From an uncultured Nostoc sp. (lineage in GTDB: Bacteria > Cyanobacteriota > Cyanobacteriia > Cyanobacteriales > Nostocaceae), in the NCBI RefSeq assembly GCF_937863485.1, contig NZ_CALMFY010000098.1, positions 18,347-79,522 on the forward strand: a DNA stretch of 61,176 nt, given 5' to 3'. The position numbers and the translations under genes are program-made. Below, in pieces: positions 51,801-61,142 of the stretch. Positions within the stretch are counted from its first letter, which is position 1. Each line of letters starts with the position of its first letter. A model generated the notes under the pieces. That model searched no databases, was not told the origin of the DNA, and worked only from the letters and a program-made list of their open reading frames with translations.

Positions 51801-53090
51801 ATGCACATTCTGATTTATTCATATAACTATCATCCAGAACCAATTGGTATTGCACCTTTGATGACTGAACTAGCAGAAGGGCTGGTGAAGCGAGGGCACC
51901 AAGTACGGGTAATCACAGGTATGCCTAACTATCCTCAGCGTCAGATTTACGATGGGTATCAGGGTAAGTTATACGTTACTGAACAAAAAAATGGTGTCAG
52001 AATTCAGCGTAGTTACCTGCGGATTAAGTCTAAACCCAACCTTGTAGATCGGCTACTCCTAGAGTTGAGCTTTGTCTTTACGAGTTTGCCACAAGCGCTC
52101 AAGGGCGAACGACCTGATGTAATTCTCTTAACAGTACCGCCACTATTAGTTTGCTTACCTGCAACCTTAATAGGTTGGTTATACAACTGCCCAGTAGTGT
52201 TGAATGTGCAAGATATCCTCCCAGAAGCTGCCGTGCGTGTTGGGTTAATTAAAAATAAGTTAATGATTCTCGCTCTGGAAGCGCTAGAAAAATTTGCTTA
52301 CCGAACTGCACATACCGTTAGCGTGATTGCCGATGGCTTTGTAGATAATTTAATAAATAAAGGTGTACCTGCTAATAAAATTGCCTGCATTCCCAATTGG
52401 GTGAATCTTAATTTTATCCGCCCTTTACCGAAGGAGAAGAATTCTTGGAGAGCTACCCATCAACTCGATGGTAAATTTGTAGTGCTTTACTCAGGTAATA
52501 TTGCTCTGACGCAAGGTTTGGAAACAGTAATAGAAGCAGCAGCTCACTTGCGTCATCTAAAAGAAATTGTCTTTGTCATAGCTGGCGAATCCCAAGCTCT
52601 CGAAAGGTTGCAAAAACATTGTCTTGCTTGTGGAGCAGATAACGTTTTGCTTTTACCATTGCAACCGCGAGAAAAACTACCACAAATGTTAGCAGCCACA
52701 GATGTCGGGTTGATTGTGCAAAAGCGCAATGTGATTTCCTTCAATATGCCTTCTAAAATACCACTGCTGTTAGCCAGTGGTCGCCCAATTGTGGCTTCAG
52801 TTCCCGCCACTGGGACTGCTGGCAAAGCTATCCGAGAAAGTGACGGTGGCATTATCGTTGAGCCAGAGTCAGCAGATGCTTTGGCTGCGGCGGTATTGGA
52901 TTTATATAATCAGCCGGAATTAGCAGCGCAATTAGGGCGTAGAGGAAGAAAGTTTGCGGTAGAAAACTATTCCTTTGAGCAAGCATTAGATCGGTATGAA
53001 GAGTTATTTTCTGATGTGATTGCCAAAGGAGCAACAACTTTGGATATCTTGCCCGAAATGAGTTCTAAAGAATCACTTGTTGATATTTGA
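51801..53090 (+). CDS. WcaI-like glycosyltransferase (GT4)
   Basis: The 429-residue GT-B enzyme begins with MHILIYSYNYHPEPIGIAPL, typical of the WcaI/WbuB family of exopolysaccharide glycosyltransferases. The C-terminal donor domain shows FVVLYSGNIALTQGLETVIEAA, the acidic region near VGLIVQKRNVISFNMPSK, and IVEPESADALAAAV. It occupies the position of the glycosyltransferase in the N. punctiforme scytonemin cluster. A role in glycosylating a pigment precursor or the sheath polysaccharide that holds scytonemin is possible but unproven. The next gene starts 18 bp after its stop. Confidence 0.9.
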   Translation: MHILIYSYNYHPEPIGIAPLMTELAEGLVKRGHQVRVITGMPNYPQRQIYDGYQGKLYVTEQKNGVRIQRSYLRIKSKPNLVDRLLLELSFVFTSLPQALKGERPDVILLTVPPLLVCLPATLIGWLYNCPVVLNVQDILPEAAVRVGLIKNKLMILALEALEKFAYRTAHTVSVIADGFVDNLINKGVPANKIACIPNWVNLNFIRPLPKEKNSWRATHQLDGKFVVLYSGNIALTQGLETVIEAAAHLRHLKEIVFVIAGESQALERLQKHCLACGADNVLLLPLQPREKLPQMLAATDVGLIVQKRNVISFNMPSKIPLLLASGRPIVASVPATGTAGKAIRESDGGIIVEPESADALAAAVLDLYNQPELAAQLGRRGRKFAVENYSFEQALDRYEELFSDVIAKGATTLDILPEMSSKESLVDI

Positions 53091-53108
53091 AAATTGGGGA
53101 CAGCAAAA

Positions 53109-54209
53109 ATGCCTTTGAAATCCTCTTATTCAGATCAGCTTAAAAAAACTGACCAAAGCTTGATCGCCTTACTGAGCGATCGCCTATCATTATTAGCAGC
53201 ATCAGAATTTCCTTCTTTAGATGAACAACTGGCTAGTGTGGCTCCCCTACTTGCTGAAGCTGGTATTCCTGAGTCTGTTTGGGCAGGTGTAGTAAATAGT
53301 TGTCATGCCACTCTAATTCCTAAATCTGCAATAAATCATCTCAGCGCCCGACAAATTACCATCATCGGTGGATGTGGCAGGATGGGAAGATTATTTAAAG
53401 AGCAGCTTCAGCAAGTAGGTCACAATGTTAGTGTTCTCGAACATGAAGATTGGGAATATGCAGATCAACTGTTAAGTCAGGCAGAATTAGTACTAGTAAG
53501 CGTTCCTATTGAATATACAGTTGATGTTATCAAGCGTGCAGCTAAATACCTTGCCCCAAATACAGCTTTATGTGACATCACAAGTGTAAAGACTCAGCCA
53601 ACTCAGGCAATGCTCGAACACCATTCAGGCCCAGTCATGGGTTTACATCCAATGTTTGGGCCAAATATAAAATCGTTTTTAGAACAAAAAGTGGTAGTGT
53701 GTCCAGGTCGAAACGATGATTCATTTCAATGGTTATTAGATTTTCTTAAAAGTCAAGGTGGGGAGTTGATTGTTTGCACGCCTGAAGAACATGATCAAAT
53801 GATGGTGATTATTCAAGCAACGCAGCATTTTTGTAGATTTAGTCTTGGTGTTTTCTTAGCACAAACAAGAGTTAACATAGAGCAAAGTCTAACAATGTCA
53901 ACTCCTAACTACCGTCAAGAAATTGACATTGTTAAACGTTTATTTTCTCAAAATCCTCACTTATGTGTTGATATTATGTTAGCTACAGAAGAGAGGTGTG
54001 ATGCAATTAGGTCTTTAGCTAATACTTACAGCCGTTTAGCGAAACTGGTGTTGAGGAAAGATAGAGACGCATTAATTCAAGAATTTGAAAATACTCAAAC
54101 CTTTTTTGAAGATAAAAATAACACTTTGCTACAGCCTTTAAATACAACAGCTAAAACGTCTCTACAACCAGATTTTAAACCACAGATGCACACAAATATT
54201 AGCATTTAA
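53109..54209 (+). CDS. tyrA: TyrA, prephenate dehydrogenase with N-terminal helical domain
   Basis: From the ATG at 53109 the protein has 366 residues. An N-terminal helical domain (about 8-75, LKKTDQSLIALLSDRLSLLAA) resembles the chorismate-mutase part of T-proteins. The NAD domain starts with ITIIGGCGRMG (about 83-93). The prephenate dehydrogenase signatures are LVSVPIEYT, CDITSVKTQPTQ and GLHPMFGPN. It makes p-hydroxyphenylpyruvate, the second ScyA substrate. The cluster copy would raise supply locally. It lies 12 bp before the DsbA-like gene. Confidence 0.92.
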   Translation: MPLKSSYSDQLKKTDQSLIALLSDRLSLLAASEFPSLDEQLASVAPLLAEAGIPESVWAGVVNSCHATLIPKSAINHLSARQITIIGGCGRMGRLFKEQLQQVGHNVSVLEHEDWEYADQLLSQAELVLVSVPIEYTVDVIKRAAKYLAPNTALCDITSVKTQPTQAMLEHHSGPVMGLHPMFGPNIKSFLEQKVVVCPGRNDDSFQWLLDFLKSQGGELIVCTPEEHDQMMVIIQATQHFCRFSLGVFLAQTRVNIEQSLTMSTPNYRQEIDIVKRLFSQNPHLCVDIMLATEERCDAIRSLANTYSRLAKLVLRKDRDALIQEFENTQTFFEDKNNTLLQPLNTTAKTSLQPDFKPQMHTNISI

Positions 54210-54221
54210 GGAACAAAAAAT

Positions 54222-54869
54222 ATGCTGATAGACATCTTTCACGATCCTGTTTGTCCCTGGTGCAGAATTGGAAAAAAGAATCTGTTTGATGCACTGGCAC
54301 AATGGCAAGAAAAAGAAGTAGATATCCGCTGGCATCCTTTTATTCTCGACAATGCCGTTCCTGCTGACGGGTACGAATTTTACAGCTTTATGCGAAATAG
54401 AAAAGGTATCAAAGCAGAAGAACTGCAACTTCTGTTTGATTCTACACGACGCGCAGGTGAGGCAGCTGGAGTCAAGCTACATTTTGACAAAATTCGTTTG
54501 GCTGTCAATACTAAGCTTTCTCACAAACTGATTGCACTCGCACCAGTAAATGTAAAAAACGATGTCGTAGAAGCCATTTATAAAGCTTACTTTGAAAACG
54601 GTTTGAACATCGGAGATATTGACGTTCTTGTTGCCATAGGTACAGCTTACAAAATGGATTATAGGGAATTATGGCTGCAATTAAATGATGATGCTGCGGT
54701 TAAAGCCTTTGTGGCTGAATCAACATTTGCTCGGCCGAATGGCATCAACAGTGTACCGTTCTTCATCATCAATAACAAAGTCAAGATAAATGGTTCTCAC
54801 TCAGTAGAAATGTTTCTTCAAGCTTTGAATCGTGCCGCACTTATAGATAGATCAGCAAAAATATGGTAG
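54222..54869 (+). CDS. DsbA/FrnE-like thiol oxidoreductase
   Basis: The 215-residue protein has a thioredoxin fold interrupted by a helical insertion, as in DsbA and FrnE. The active site CPWC is at residues 11-14 (DPVCPWCRIG). The cis-proline motif is NSVPFFIINNK. No signal peptide is seen, so it is probably cytoplasmic, which fits FrnE and 2-hydroxychromene-isomerase-like members rather than periplasmic DsbA. In the cluster it could act in a redox step, but the substrate is unknown. It overlaps the aroB-like gene by 7 bp, showing translational coupling. Confidence 0.88.
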   Translation: MLIDIFHDPVCPWCRIGKKNLFDALAQWQEKEVDIRWHPFILDNAVPADGYEFYSFMRNRKGIKAEELQLLFDSTRRAGEAAGVKLHFDKIRLAVNTKLSHKLIALAPVNVKNDVVEAIYKAYFENGLNIGDIDVLVAIGTAYKMDYRELWLQLNDDAAVKAFVAESTFARPNGINSVPFFIINNKVKINGSHSVEMFLQALNRAALIDRSAKIW

Positions 54870-56059
54870 TTGAGATCAAGCAAAAAAGTAGATTCAATCT
54901 GCAACCAATTCATCAACGTGTTTCGGTTACTTTCAACTACGAGGTTTACTTCACCCAAAATTTATTTGAGTTGAAAAACCCGACGCTAGCGCAAGTGATT
55001 ACAGCGGATGGGGAGACAAAGCCCAAGAAAGTAGTTGCAGTGGTAGACGCAGGAATATTGCAGTATCAACCTGAATTGGTTGAGCAATTAGTAGCGTATA
55101 CCAAGTTTTATGCAGAGGTGCTAGCGATCGCAGCCCAACCGATGATAATTACGGGAGGAGAAGCTGCCAAAAATGATCCCACTTTGCTAGAGCAAATCCA
55201 CCAACAGATTGAAGCAGCCGGATTGTGTCGCCACTCCTACATATTAGCGATCGGGGGTGGGGCTGTGTTGGATTTGGTAGGATATGCTGCTGCAACTGCT
55301 CACCGGGGAATTCGCGTGATTCGCATTCCGACAACGGTGTTAGCGCAAAATGATTCCGGGGTTGGAGTAAAAAACGGCATCAATGCCTTTGGTAAAAAGA
55401 ACTTTCTGGGCACATTTGCGCCACCTTATGCAGTTATAAATGATTCTGCCTTTTTGACAACCCTAGACGATCGCGATTGGCGTTCTGGAATCGCAGAAGC
55501 AATTAAAGTGGCGCTGATTAAGGATGCTAACTTTTTTCATTTTATCCATTTCCATACCGCAGCCCTTGTGCAGCGAGACATGGACACTATGCAAGAGATC
55601 ATCTATCGTTGCGCTCAGTTACATCTAGAACATATTGCCAATAGCGGCGATCCTTTTGAGATGGGTTCGTCTCGTCCCCTGGATTTTGGACATTGGGCGG
55701 CTCATAAACTGGAGCATTTGACAGATTATCGTTTGCGTCATGGCGAAGCAGTTGGGATCGGTATTGCTTTGGATAGCACCTATTCTTATCTTTTAGGACT
55801 GCTGGATTGTTTAGAATGGCAACGGATATTAAATACTTTGTTGGCATTGGGTTTCACGTTGTATGTGCCAGAAATGGATGAGAAGTTATCACAACTGGAA
55901 CATCCTAATTGTCTGTTCCGGGGTTTAACCGAGTTCCGTGAACACTTGGGTGGAGAATTGACTTTAACGCTGTTACAACACATTGGAAAAGGAATTGAAG
56001 TTCACGAGGCGGATTTGTTTTTGTACAGGCAAGCAATATCGCTGTTGCGGAAGTTTTAG
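54863..56059 (+). CDS. aroB: 3-dehydroquinate synthase homologue (AroB-like)
   Basis: The 398-residue protein belongs to the sugar-phosphate cyclase superfamily. The NAD region (GGGAVLDLVGYAAA, IRIPTTVLAQNDSGVGVKNGIN) and metal ligands (GIAEAIKVALI, DFGHWAAHKLEH, LRHGEAVGIG) are intact. The metal-site stretch reads SSRPLDFGHWAAHKLE, where housekeeping AroB has a LNFGHTxGHAxE motif. That variant, as I recall, marks a separate clade including EboD. The gene may make dehydroquinate for the local aromatic pathway, or a related cyclitol. It overlaps the DsbA-like gene by 7 bp. Confidence 0.85.
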   Translation: MVVEIKQKSRFNLQPIHQRVSVTFNYEVYFTQNLFELKNPTLAQVITADGETKPKKVVAVVDAGILQYQPELVEQLVAYTKFYAEVLAIAAQPMIITGGEAAKNDPTLLEQIHQQIEAAGLCRHSYILAIGGGAVLDLVGYAAATAHRGIRVIRIPTTVLAQNDSGVGVKNGINAFGKKNFLGTFAPPYAVINDSAFLTTLDDRDWRSGIAEAIKVALIKDANFFHFIHFHTAALVQRDMDTMQEIIYRCAQLHLEHIANSGDPFEMGSSRPLDFGHWAAHKLEHLTDYRLRHGEAVGIGIALDSTYSYLLGLLDCLEWQRILNTLLALGFTLYVPEMDEKLSQLEHPNCLFRGLTEFREHLGGELTLTLLQHIGKGIEVHEADLFLYRQAISLLRKF

Positions 56060-56493
56060 GGTTCTTTTTAGTGGTAAATTGAGGGGTGAATTTTAAACGT
56101 ATAGGCACTTCGCCTTTCCGCAGGGTAGTTGAGTAATCCAGAGGTTTGATGCAAGGTAATTTTTTTGCTACCAACTTGTGAGAGCATCTAATACTTTTGA
56201 GGGAGGCGAAGACTTTTAAATAGCGTTTTTAGAAAAAGTACTAGAAAAGCAGTATAAAAACCGAATAAATTGACACCCAATCGAAAAATTATCCAATGTA
56301 TTGTCTGCTTGATATCCAGTACTCTTAAATAAGAAACAAAACTTTACTTATATTTTTTACGAATAATCGGCGGATTAAAAAAAATGAATTACATGGAAAT
56401 AAAATCATCTAATTTTGTTATTTATCTATAAAAAAATAATAATGATTTTTCTCAAATAATGACTAATTAATAACTACTCCAGAGAAATTACTC
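56060..56493 (+). promoter_or_regulatory. trpE upstream region with a scyA-like element
   Basis: The 434-bp gap separates aroB from trpE. At 56267-56303 it carries AATTGACACCCAATCGAAAAATT, then ATTG. This matches the core order of the three elements upstream of scyA (AATTGACACC, ATC, AAAA, TT, ATTG). The rest is AT-rich from about 56340. No gene is present. Confidence 0.45.
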
Positions 56494-58695
56494 ATGATTT
56501 TTGATTCCTATTGCTACAAAACATTTGGTGGTGTAACTGTTTATCGCTCCATGACAGAAGTGAAGATAGACACTGCCCTCGAAGATATTCTGTTTCACTT
56601 AAATTCTCAGCGTGGAGGCTTGCTAAGGAGCAGCTACGAATATCCAGGGAGATACAAAAGATGGGCGATCGGATTTGTCAATCCACCATTGGAATTGGCT
56701 ACACAGGAGAATACTTTTACTTTGATAGCGTTGAATGAACGCGGCCAAGTCCTTTTACCATTCCTCTTAGAGCGCTTATCCCAGTCAGAACAACTTGAGA
56801 AAGTCACCCAAGATAATAACCATATCGTAGGCTTTGTTAAACCTGCCAAAAAATTATTCGTTGAAGAAGAACGTAGTAAACAACCTTCAGCATTTACTGT
56901 TATCCGGGATATTCTATATACTTTTTCTAGTGAAGAAGACGAGCATTTAGGATTGTATGGTGCGTTTGGTTACGACTTAGTTTTCCAGTTTGAACCAATA
57001 ACCCAACGTTTGGAACGTCCTACAGATCAGCGGGATTTAGTGCTTTATCTGCCAGATGAATTGATAGTGGTTGACTATTATCAGCAACGCGCATTTCGTC
57101 TCCAATATGAATTTGAAACAGCGCATGGTAGTACTAAGAATCTTCCTCGAACAGGTGAGTCTGTAGATTATCGCGGAAAACATCTTATCCCAAATGAAAC
57201 TGCTGACCATAAAGTAGGGGAGTATGCCAAAAAAGTTGAGGTTGCACTCGATTATTTCCGCCGAGGCGATTTATTTGAAGTTGTTCCTAGTCAAAACTTT
57301 TTTGAAAGCTATGAAGACCAACCCAGCAAGTTATTTGAAACTTTAAAAGAAATAAATCCTAGTCCTTATGGATTTATTTTTAATCTAGGTGGAGAATATC
57401 TTATTGGTGCATCTCCAGAAATGTTTGTGCGGGTTGAAGGGAAGCGGGTAGAAACCTGTCCAATTAGTGGTACCATTAGCCGGGGACAAGATGCTCTTGA
57501 TGATGCAGTGCAAATTCGTCATTTACTCAACTCCCACAAAGACGAAGCTGAGTTGACGATGTGTACTGATGTCGATCGCAATGACAAATCCCGAATCTGT
57601 GAACCTGGCTCAGTACAAGTGATTGGTCGTCGCCAAATTGAATTATACAGCCACTTAATTCATACAGTAGATCATGTTGAGGGGACACTGCGATCGCAAT
57701 TTGATGCCTTAGATGCATTCTTGAGCCATACTTGGGCGGTTACAGTCACCGGCGCACCCAAAAGAGCCGCAATAGATTTTATTGAACAGCATGAAAAGAG
57801 CGCTCGACGTTGGTATGGTGGAGCAGTTGGCTATTTAAATTTCAATGGGAATTTAAATACTGGATTAATTCTGCGGACAATCCGATTAAAAGACTGCATC
57901 GCTGAAGTGCGAGTTGGGGCTACTGTCCTTTATGACTCCATACCACAAGCAGAAGAACAAGAAACAATTACTAAAGGTGCTGCTTTATTTGAGACGATTC
58001 GTCGTGTTAAGCAAACGAGCCAGAAAATTGATCAGTCCAGTTCCATCAAATTAGCTAAAATCCTCCCAAGTCCGGAAGCTGGCAAACGCATCTTACTAAT
58101 AGACTATGAAGACTCATTTGTTCATACCCTAGCCAATTACATTCGCCAAACTGGTGCAAGTGTTACCACACTCCGTCATGGCTTCTCGGAATCGCTATTC
58201 GACACAGAACGCCCTGACTTAGTTGTTTTATCTCCTGGCCCTGGTAGACCAAGTGATTTTGGGGTTTCAGAGACTGTCGGTGCCCTTCTTTATCGCCAAA
58301 TTCCTATTTTCGGAGTTTGTCTGGGACTGCAAGGCATCGTTGAAGCTTTTGATGGAGAATTGGGAGTTCTTGACTATCCCCAACATGGTAAATCCTCACG
58401 GATTTTTGTCACCGATTCAGATTCTGTTACCTTCAACAATTTACCAGAATCCTTTACAGTAGGTAGATATCACTCATTGTTTGCCCTACCGGAACGTTTG
58501 CCAAAAGAACTGAAAGTAACAGCGATGTCTGATGACGACGTAATTATGGGCATTGAACATCAGACACTTCCCATCGCCGCCGTTCAGTTTCATCCAGAAT
58601 CAATCATGACTATAGCAGAAGAAGTTGGTCTGGAAATCATTAAAAATGTGGTGCGTGCATATACTCAAACCAAAGAACCATTAATTATTAGTTAG
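56494..58695 (+). CDS. trpE: Fused anthranilate synthase TrpE-TrpG
   Basis: The 733-residue protein joins both subunits of anthranilate synthase. The N-terminal part has the tryptophan-pocket region (GGLLRSSYEYPGRY) and the chorismate-binding domain with GYDLVFQFEP, EVVPSQ, PSPYGFIF, GASPEMFVRVEG, CPISGTISRG and DVDRNDKSRICEPGS. The C-terminal glutaminase domain (about 530-730) has Cys609 in GVCLGLQG and the His700/Glu702 pair in HPES. The fusion is typical of the secondary-metabolism copy in Nostoc. It converts chorismate and glutamine to anthranilate for the tryptophan used by ScyB. Confidence 0.95.
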   Translation: MIFDSYCYKTFGGVTVYRSMTEVKIDTALEDILFHLNSQRGGLLRSSYEYPGRYKRWAIGFVNPPLELATQENTFTLIALNERGQVLLPFLLERLSQSEQLEKVTQDNNHIVGFVKPAKKLFVEEERSKQPSAFTVIRDILYTFSSEEDEHLGLYGAFGYDLVFQFEPITQRLERPTDQRDLVLYLPDELIVVDYYQQRAFRLQYEFETAHGSTKNLPRTGESVDYRGKHLIPNETADHKVGEYAKKVEVALDYFRRGDLFEVVPSQNFFESYEDQPSKLFETLKEINPSPYGFIFNLGGEYLIGASPEMFVRVEGKRVETCPISGTISRGQDALDDAVQIRHLLNSHKDEAELTMCTDVDRNDKSRICEPGSVQVIGRRQIELYSHLIHTVDHVEGTLRSQFDALDAFLSHTWAVTVTGAPKRAAIDFIEQHEKSARRWYGGAVGYLNFNGNLNTGLILRTIRLKDCIAEVRVGATVLYDSIPQAEEQETITKGAALFETIRRVKQTSQKIDQSSSIKLAKILPSPEAGKRILLIDYEDSFVHTLANYIRQTGASVTTLRHGFSESLFDTERPDLVVLSPGPGRPSDFGVSETVGALLYRQIPIFGVCLGLQGIVEAFDGELGVLDYPQHGKSSRIFVTDSDSVTFNNLPESFTVGRYHSLFALPERLPKELKVTAMSDDDVIMGIEHQTLPIAAVQFHPESIMTIAEEVGLEIIKNVVRAYTQTKEPLIIS

Positions 58696-58719
58696 GAGTT
58701 TGAAGTTAAGAGTCTTGCC

Positions 58720-58875
58720 TCGTTCCCATGCTCTGCATGGGAATGCCATCCCTGAGGCTTTGCCTCATAACTAGACGCATTTTTTGCCTATGATTTTAAG
58801 AGTGTTTTTAGTCGTACCGGATAGGCAGAGCCTGCACAGAATGCATTCCCAGATTCCATCTGGGAACGAGAATAA
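58720..58875. repeat. Inverted-repeat element (CTCGTTCCCATGC family)
   Basis: CTCGTTCCCATGCTCTGCAT and GGGAATGC at the left are matched by GCATTCCCAGATT and CTGGGAACGAG at the right, with AGAATAACGAGAATAA following. The middle holds GAGGCTTTGCCTC, a small hairpin. It lies between trpE and trpC. Confidence 0.7.
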
Positions 58876-58932
58876 CGAGAATAATTAGTTATTTCCCCAT
58901 TTCCTGCCACTCCCCATTCCGTCAAGTATTTT

Positions 58933-59766
58933 ATGATTAACCGAGTTGCCCCTCCCCGCCATATTCTTGAAGAAATTGTGTTGCATAAAAGGCAAGAAGT
59001 TGCACAAATGCAGCAAAAACTGCCTTTAGCTTCCTTGCGACAACAGTTAAATGCAGCCCCGACTGTGCGAAATTTCTTGACTGCTTTGCAAGAAAATCCC
59101 AACCAACCTAGCTTAATTGCTGAGGTAAAAAAGGCATCACCTAGCCGGGGGATTATCCGCGCAGATTTTGACGCAGTAGCTGTTGCTCAAGCTTATGAAC
59201 GAGGTGGTGCAGCTTGTTTATCAGTCCTGACTGACCATAAGTTTTTTCAGGGTAGTTTTGATAATCTTGCTAATGTGCGATCGCAAGTAGCATTACCCCT
59301 ACTGTGCAAGGAGTTCATCATTGACCCCTATCAAATCTATTTAGCACGGACAGCGGGTGCAGATGCAGTTTTGTTGATTGCCGCCATTTTATCAGACCAA
59401 GAACTTCAGACTTTTTTGCGAGTGATTCATGATTTAGGCATGAATACACTAGTGGAAGTCCATACCTTGGCTGAACTGGATCGGGTGCTAAAGCTTGAGG
59501 ACTTACGTTTAGTAGGAATCAACAATCGCAATTTAGAAGATTTTAGCCTTGATTTAAGAACAACACAGCAACTTTTAGCACAGCGCCAACAAAAATTACA
59601 AAGCTTGGATATCACCGTCGTCAGCGAATCTGGATTGTATACACCTGCGGATTTATCTTTTGTTGCTGAGGCTGGTGCGCGTGCAGTTTTGATCGGAGAG
59701 TCTTTAGTGAAACAAAGCGATGTCGAACAAGCTGTGCGTACTTTGCTAAGACTTGATCCTCCCTAA
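58933..59766 (+). CDS. trpC: Indole-3-glycerol-phosphate synthase
   Basis: The 277-residue TIM-barrel enzyme converts the carboxyphenylamino deoxyribulose phosphate to indole-3-glycerol phosphate. The family motifs are in order: [14 protein letters not shown], the catalytic region [12 protein letters not shown], the [12 protein letters not shown] segment, [34 protein letters not shown] and VLIGESLV. Length is slightly below the usual about 290, from a short N-terminus. It is the last recognisable scytonemin-cluster gene here. trpA, trpB and trpD are not in the window. Confidence 0.95.
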   Translation: MINRVAPPRHILEEIVLHKRQEVAQMQQKLPLASLRQQLNAAPTVRNFLTALQENPNQPSLIAEVKKASPSRGIIRADFDAVAVAQAYERGGAACLSVLTDHKFFQGSFDNLANVRSQVALPLLCKEFIIDPYQIYLARTAGADAVLLIAAILSDQELQTFLRVIHDLGMNTLVEVHTLAELDRVLKLEDLRLVGINNRNLEDFSLDLRTTQQLLAQRQQKLQSLDITVVSESGLYTPADLSFVAEAGARAVLIGESLVKQSDVEQAVRTLLRLDPP

Positions 59767-59951
59767 CCCTTCTTTTTAAAGAGGGAATGAGAGTAAGCCT
59801 TTTTAAGGCGGTTGAGTGGCTCTTTGCGAAAATAGGCTTCTCGCTGAAGGTGGGTAAAGGGGACATTTAAGGGATCATAGAAAATAATTCTTCCCTTCTC
59901 CCTTCCCCCTTAACCCTTTCCCTGTTCCTGATTTTGCTTTGAGGCAATTGT

Positions 59952-60905
59952 ATGAAAGCGATGGTGATCACAAACTTCGGAAGTCCAGAAGTCTTTGCAG
60001 AAAGTGAAGTGGATAAACCAACACCAAAGAACAACGAAGTTTTAGTCAAGGTTTATGCCACCTCCGTGAACCCAGCGGACTGCGGGGTGCGCCAAGGGAT
60101 TTTTGGGCCAAGGGTAAAACTGCCTGCAATTCTCGGCTTTGACGTTTCCGGTGTCGTTGAGACAGTGGGCGAAAATGTTAGGGATTTTCAGGTGGGTGAC
60201 GAAGTTTATTATGCCATCTCACATGAAGAAGGTGGTGGTGCTAATGCGGAGTATCATGTCGCAAATGAATCAACTATTGCCAAAAAGCCCACAAATATAT
60301 CTCATTTAGAAGCTGCTAGCGTACCTGTGGCAGGGGGTACAGCATGGGCTGCACTCATCACTAGAGCAAATATCAAAGTCGGTGAAACTGTGTTGATTCA
60401 TGGTGGTGCAGGCGGTGTCGGCACATTCGCTATTCAAATAGCTAAAGTAGCAGGCGCTTACGTTTACACAACTTGCGGTAATTATGATATCGATTTTGTC
60501 AAGTCCATCGGTGCAGACAGAGCGATCGATTACCGCAAGGAAGACTTTATTAAGATCATTATGCAGGAAACAGGCGGTGCAGGTGTTGACGTAACCTTTA
60601 CTACTGTTGGCGGCGAAATTTTAGCTAAAAGTTTGGCGGTTACAAAAGCTGATGGTCGCGCTGTCACTATAACAGGCGTGACGGGTGATTTCAACATCGC
60701 TATTTTCAAAAATATTACTGTCCACTTTACACACTTAGATCGCACCCGTCCTAAGCTTGATGCCTTGAGAAACCTAATTGAACAAGGTCATATCAAACCT
60801 GTTGTCAGTAAAACTTTTTCACTTCATCAGGTGGCACAAGCGCATAAAACGTTTGAGGAAGGCGGTGAGGGTGTGCGCGGCAAGATTGTTGTACAGGTTG
60901 TATAA
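59952..60905 (+). CDS. MDR-family NADPH:quinone oxidoreductase
   Basis: The 317-residue protein is a zinc-free medium-chain reductase. The N-terminal part shows VNPADCGVRQGIFG and LGFDVSGVVETVG. The NADPH fold has VLIHGGAGGVGTFAIQIAK at about residue 150 and GADRAIDYRKEDF. The C-terminal part has KPVVSKTFSLHQVAQAHK. Quinone reductase, enoyl reductase and crotonyl types share these features, so the substrate is open. The start at 59952 follows a GAGG stretch. The gene follows trpC by 185 bp on the same strand, where trpA stands in the known cluster, so it may be an addition or the cluster's outer neighbour. Confidence 0.85.
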   Translation: MKAMVITNFGSPEVFAESEVDKPTPKNNEVLVKVYATSVNPADCGVRQGIFGPRVKLPAILGFDVSGVVETVGENVRDFQVGDEVYYAISHEEGGGANAEYHVANESTIAKKPTNISHLEAASVPVAGGTAWAALITRANIKVGETVLIHGGAGGVGTFAIQIAKVAGAYVYTTCGNYDIDFVKSIGADRAIDYRKEDFIKIIMQETGGAGVDVTFTTVGGEILAKSLAVTKADGRAVTITGVTGDFNIAIFKNITVHFTHLDRTRPKLDALRNLIEQGHIKPVVSKTFSLHQVAQAHKTFEEGGEGVRGKIVVQVV

Positions 60906-60995
60906 GTCAACGTTTATGATTTATCGCTCATGGTTAATTTGTGTCTTTCTGTAAACCATTACCTATTGCTAGAATCTCCAATCTAAAAAAATGAA

Positions 60996-61142
60996 GCTTT
61001 GATACTCGACGACGGAGTTAAAAGACTCATTCACGAGGTTCAAAGACTCGTTAACGGAGCTAAAAGACTCGTTCACCAGGTTCAAAGACTCGTAGACATA
61101 AATAAAAGAGTGCTAATCGATTATAAAAGAATCTTTATTCGT
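60996..61142. repeat. Seven tandem 21-nt repeats (AAAGACTC unit)
   Basis: Units start at 60996, 61017, 61038, 61059, 61080, 61101 and 61122, each exactly 21 nt. The core is GTTMAAAGACTCGTTMACGRG; the first and the last two units have decayed. It is not related in sequence to the arrays at 22077 and 26530, but has the same period. The array lies after the last gene of the window. Confidence 0.85.
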
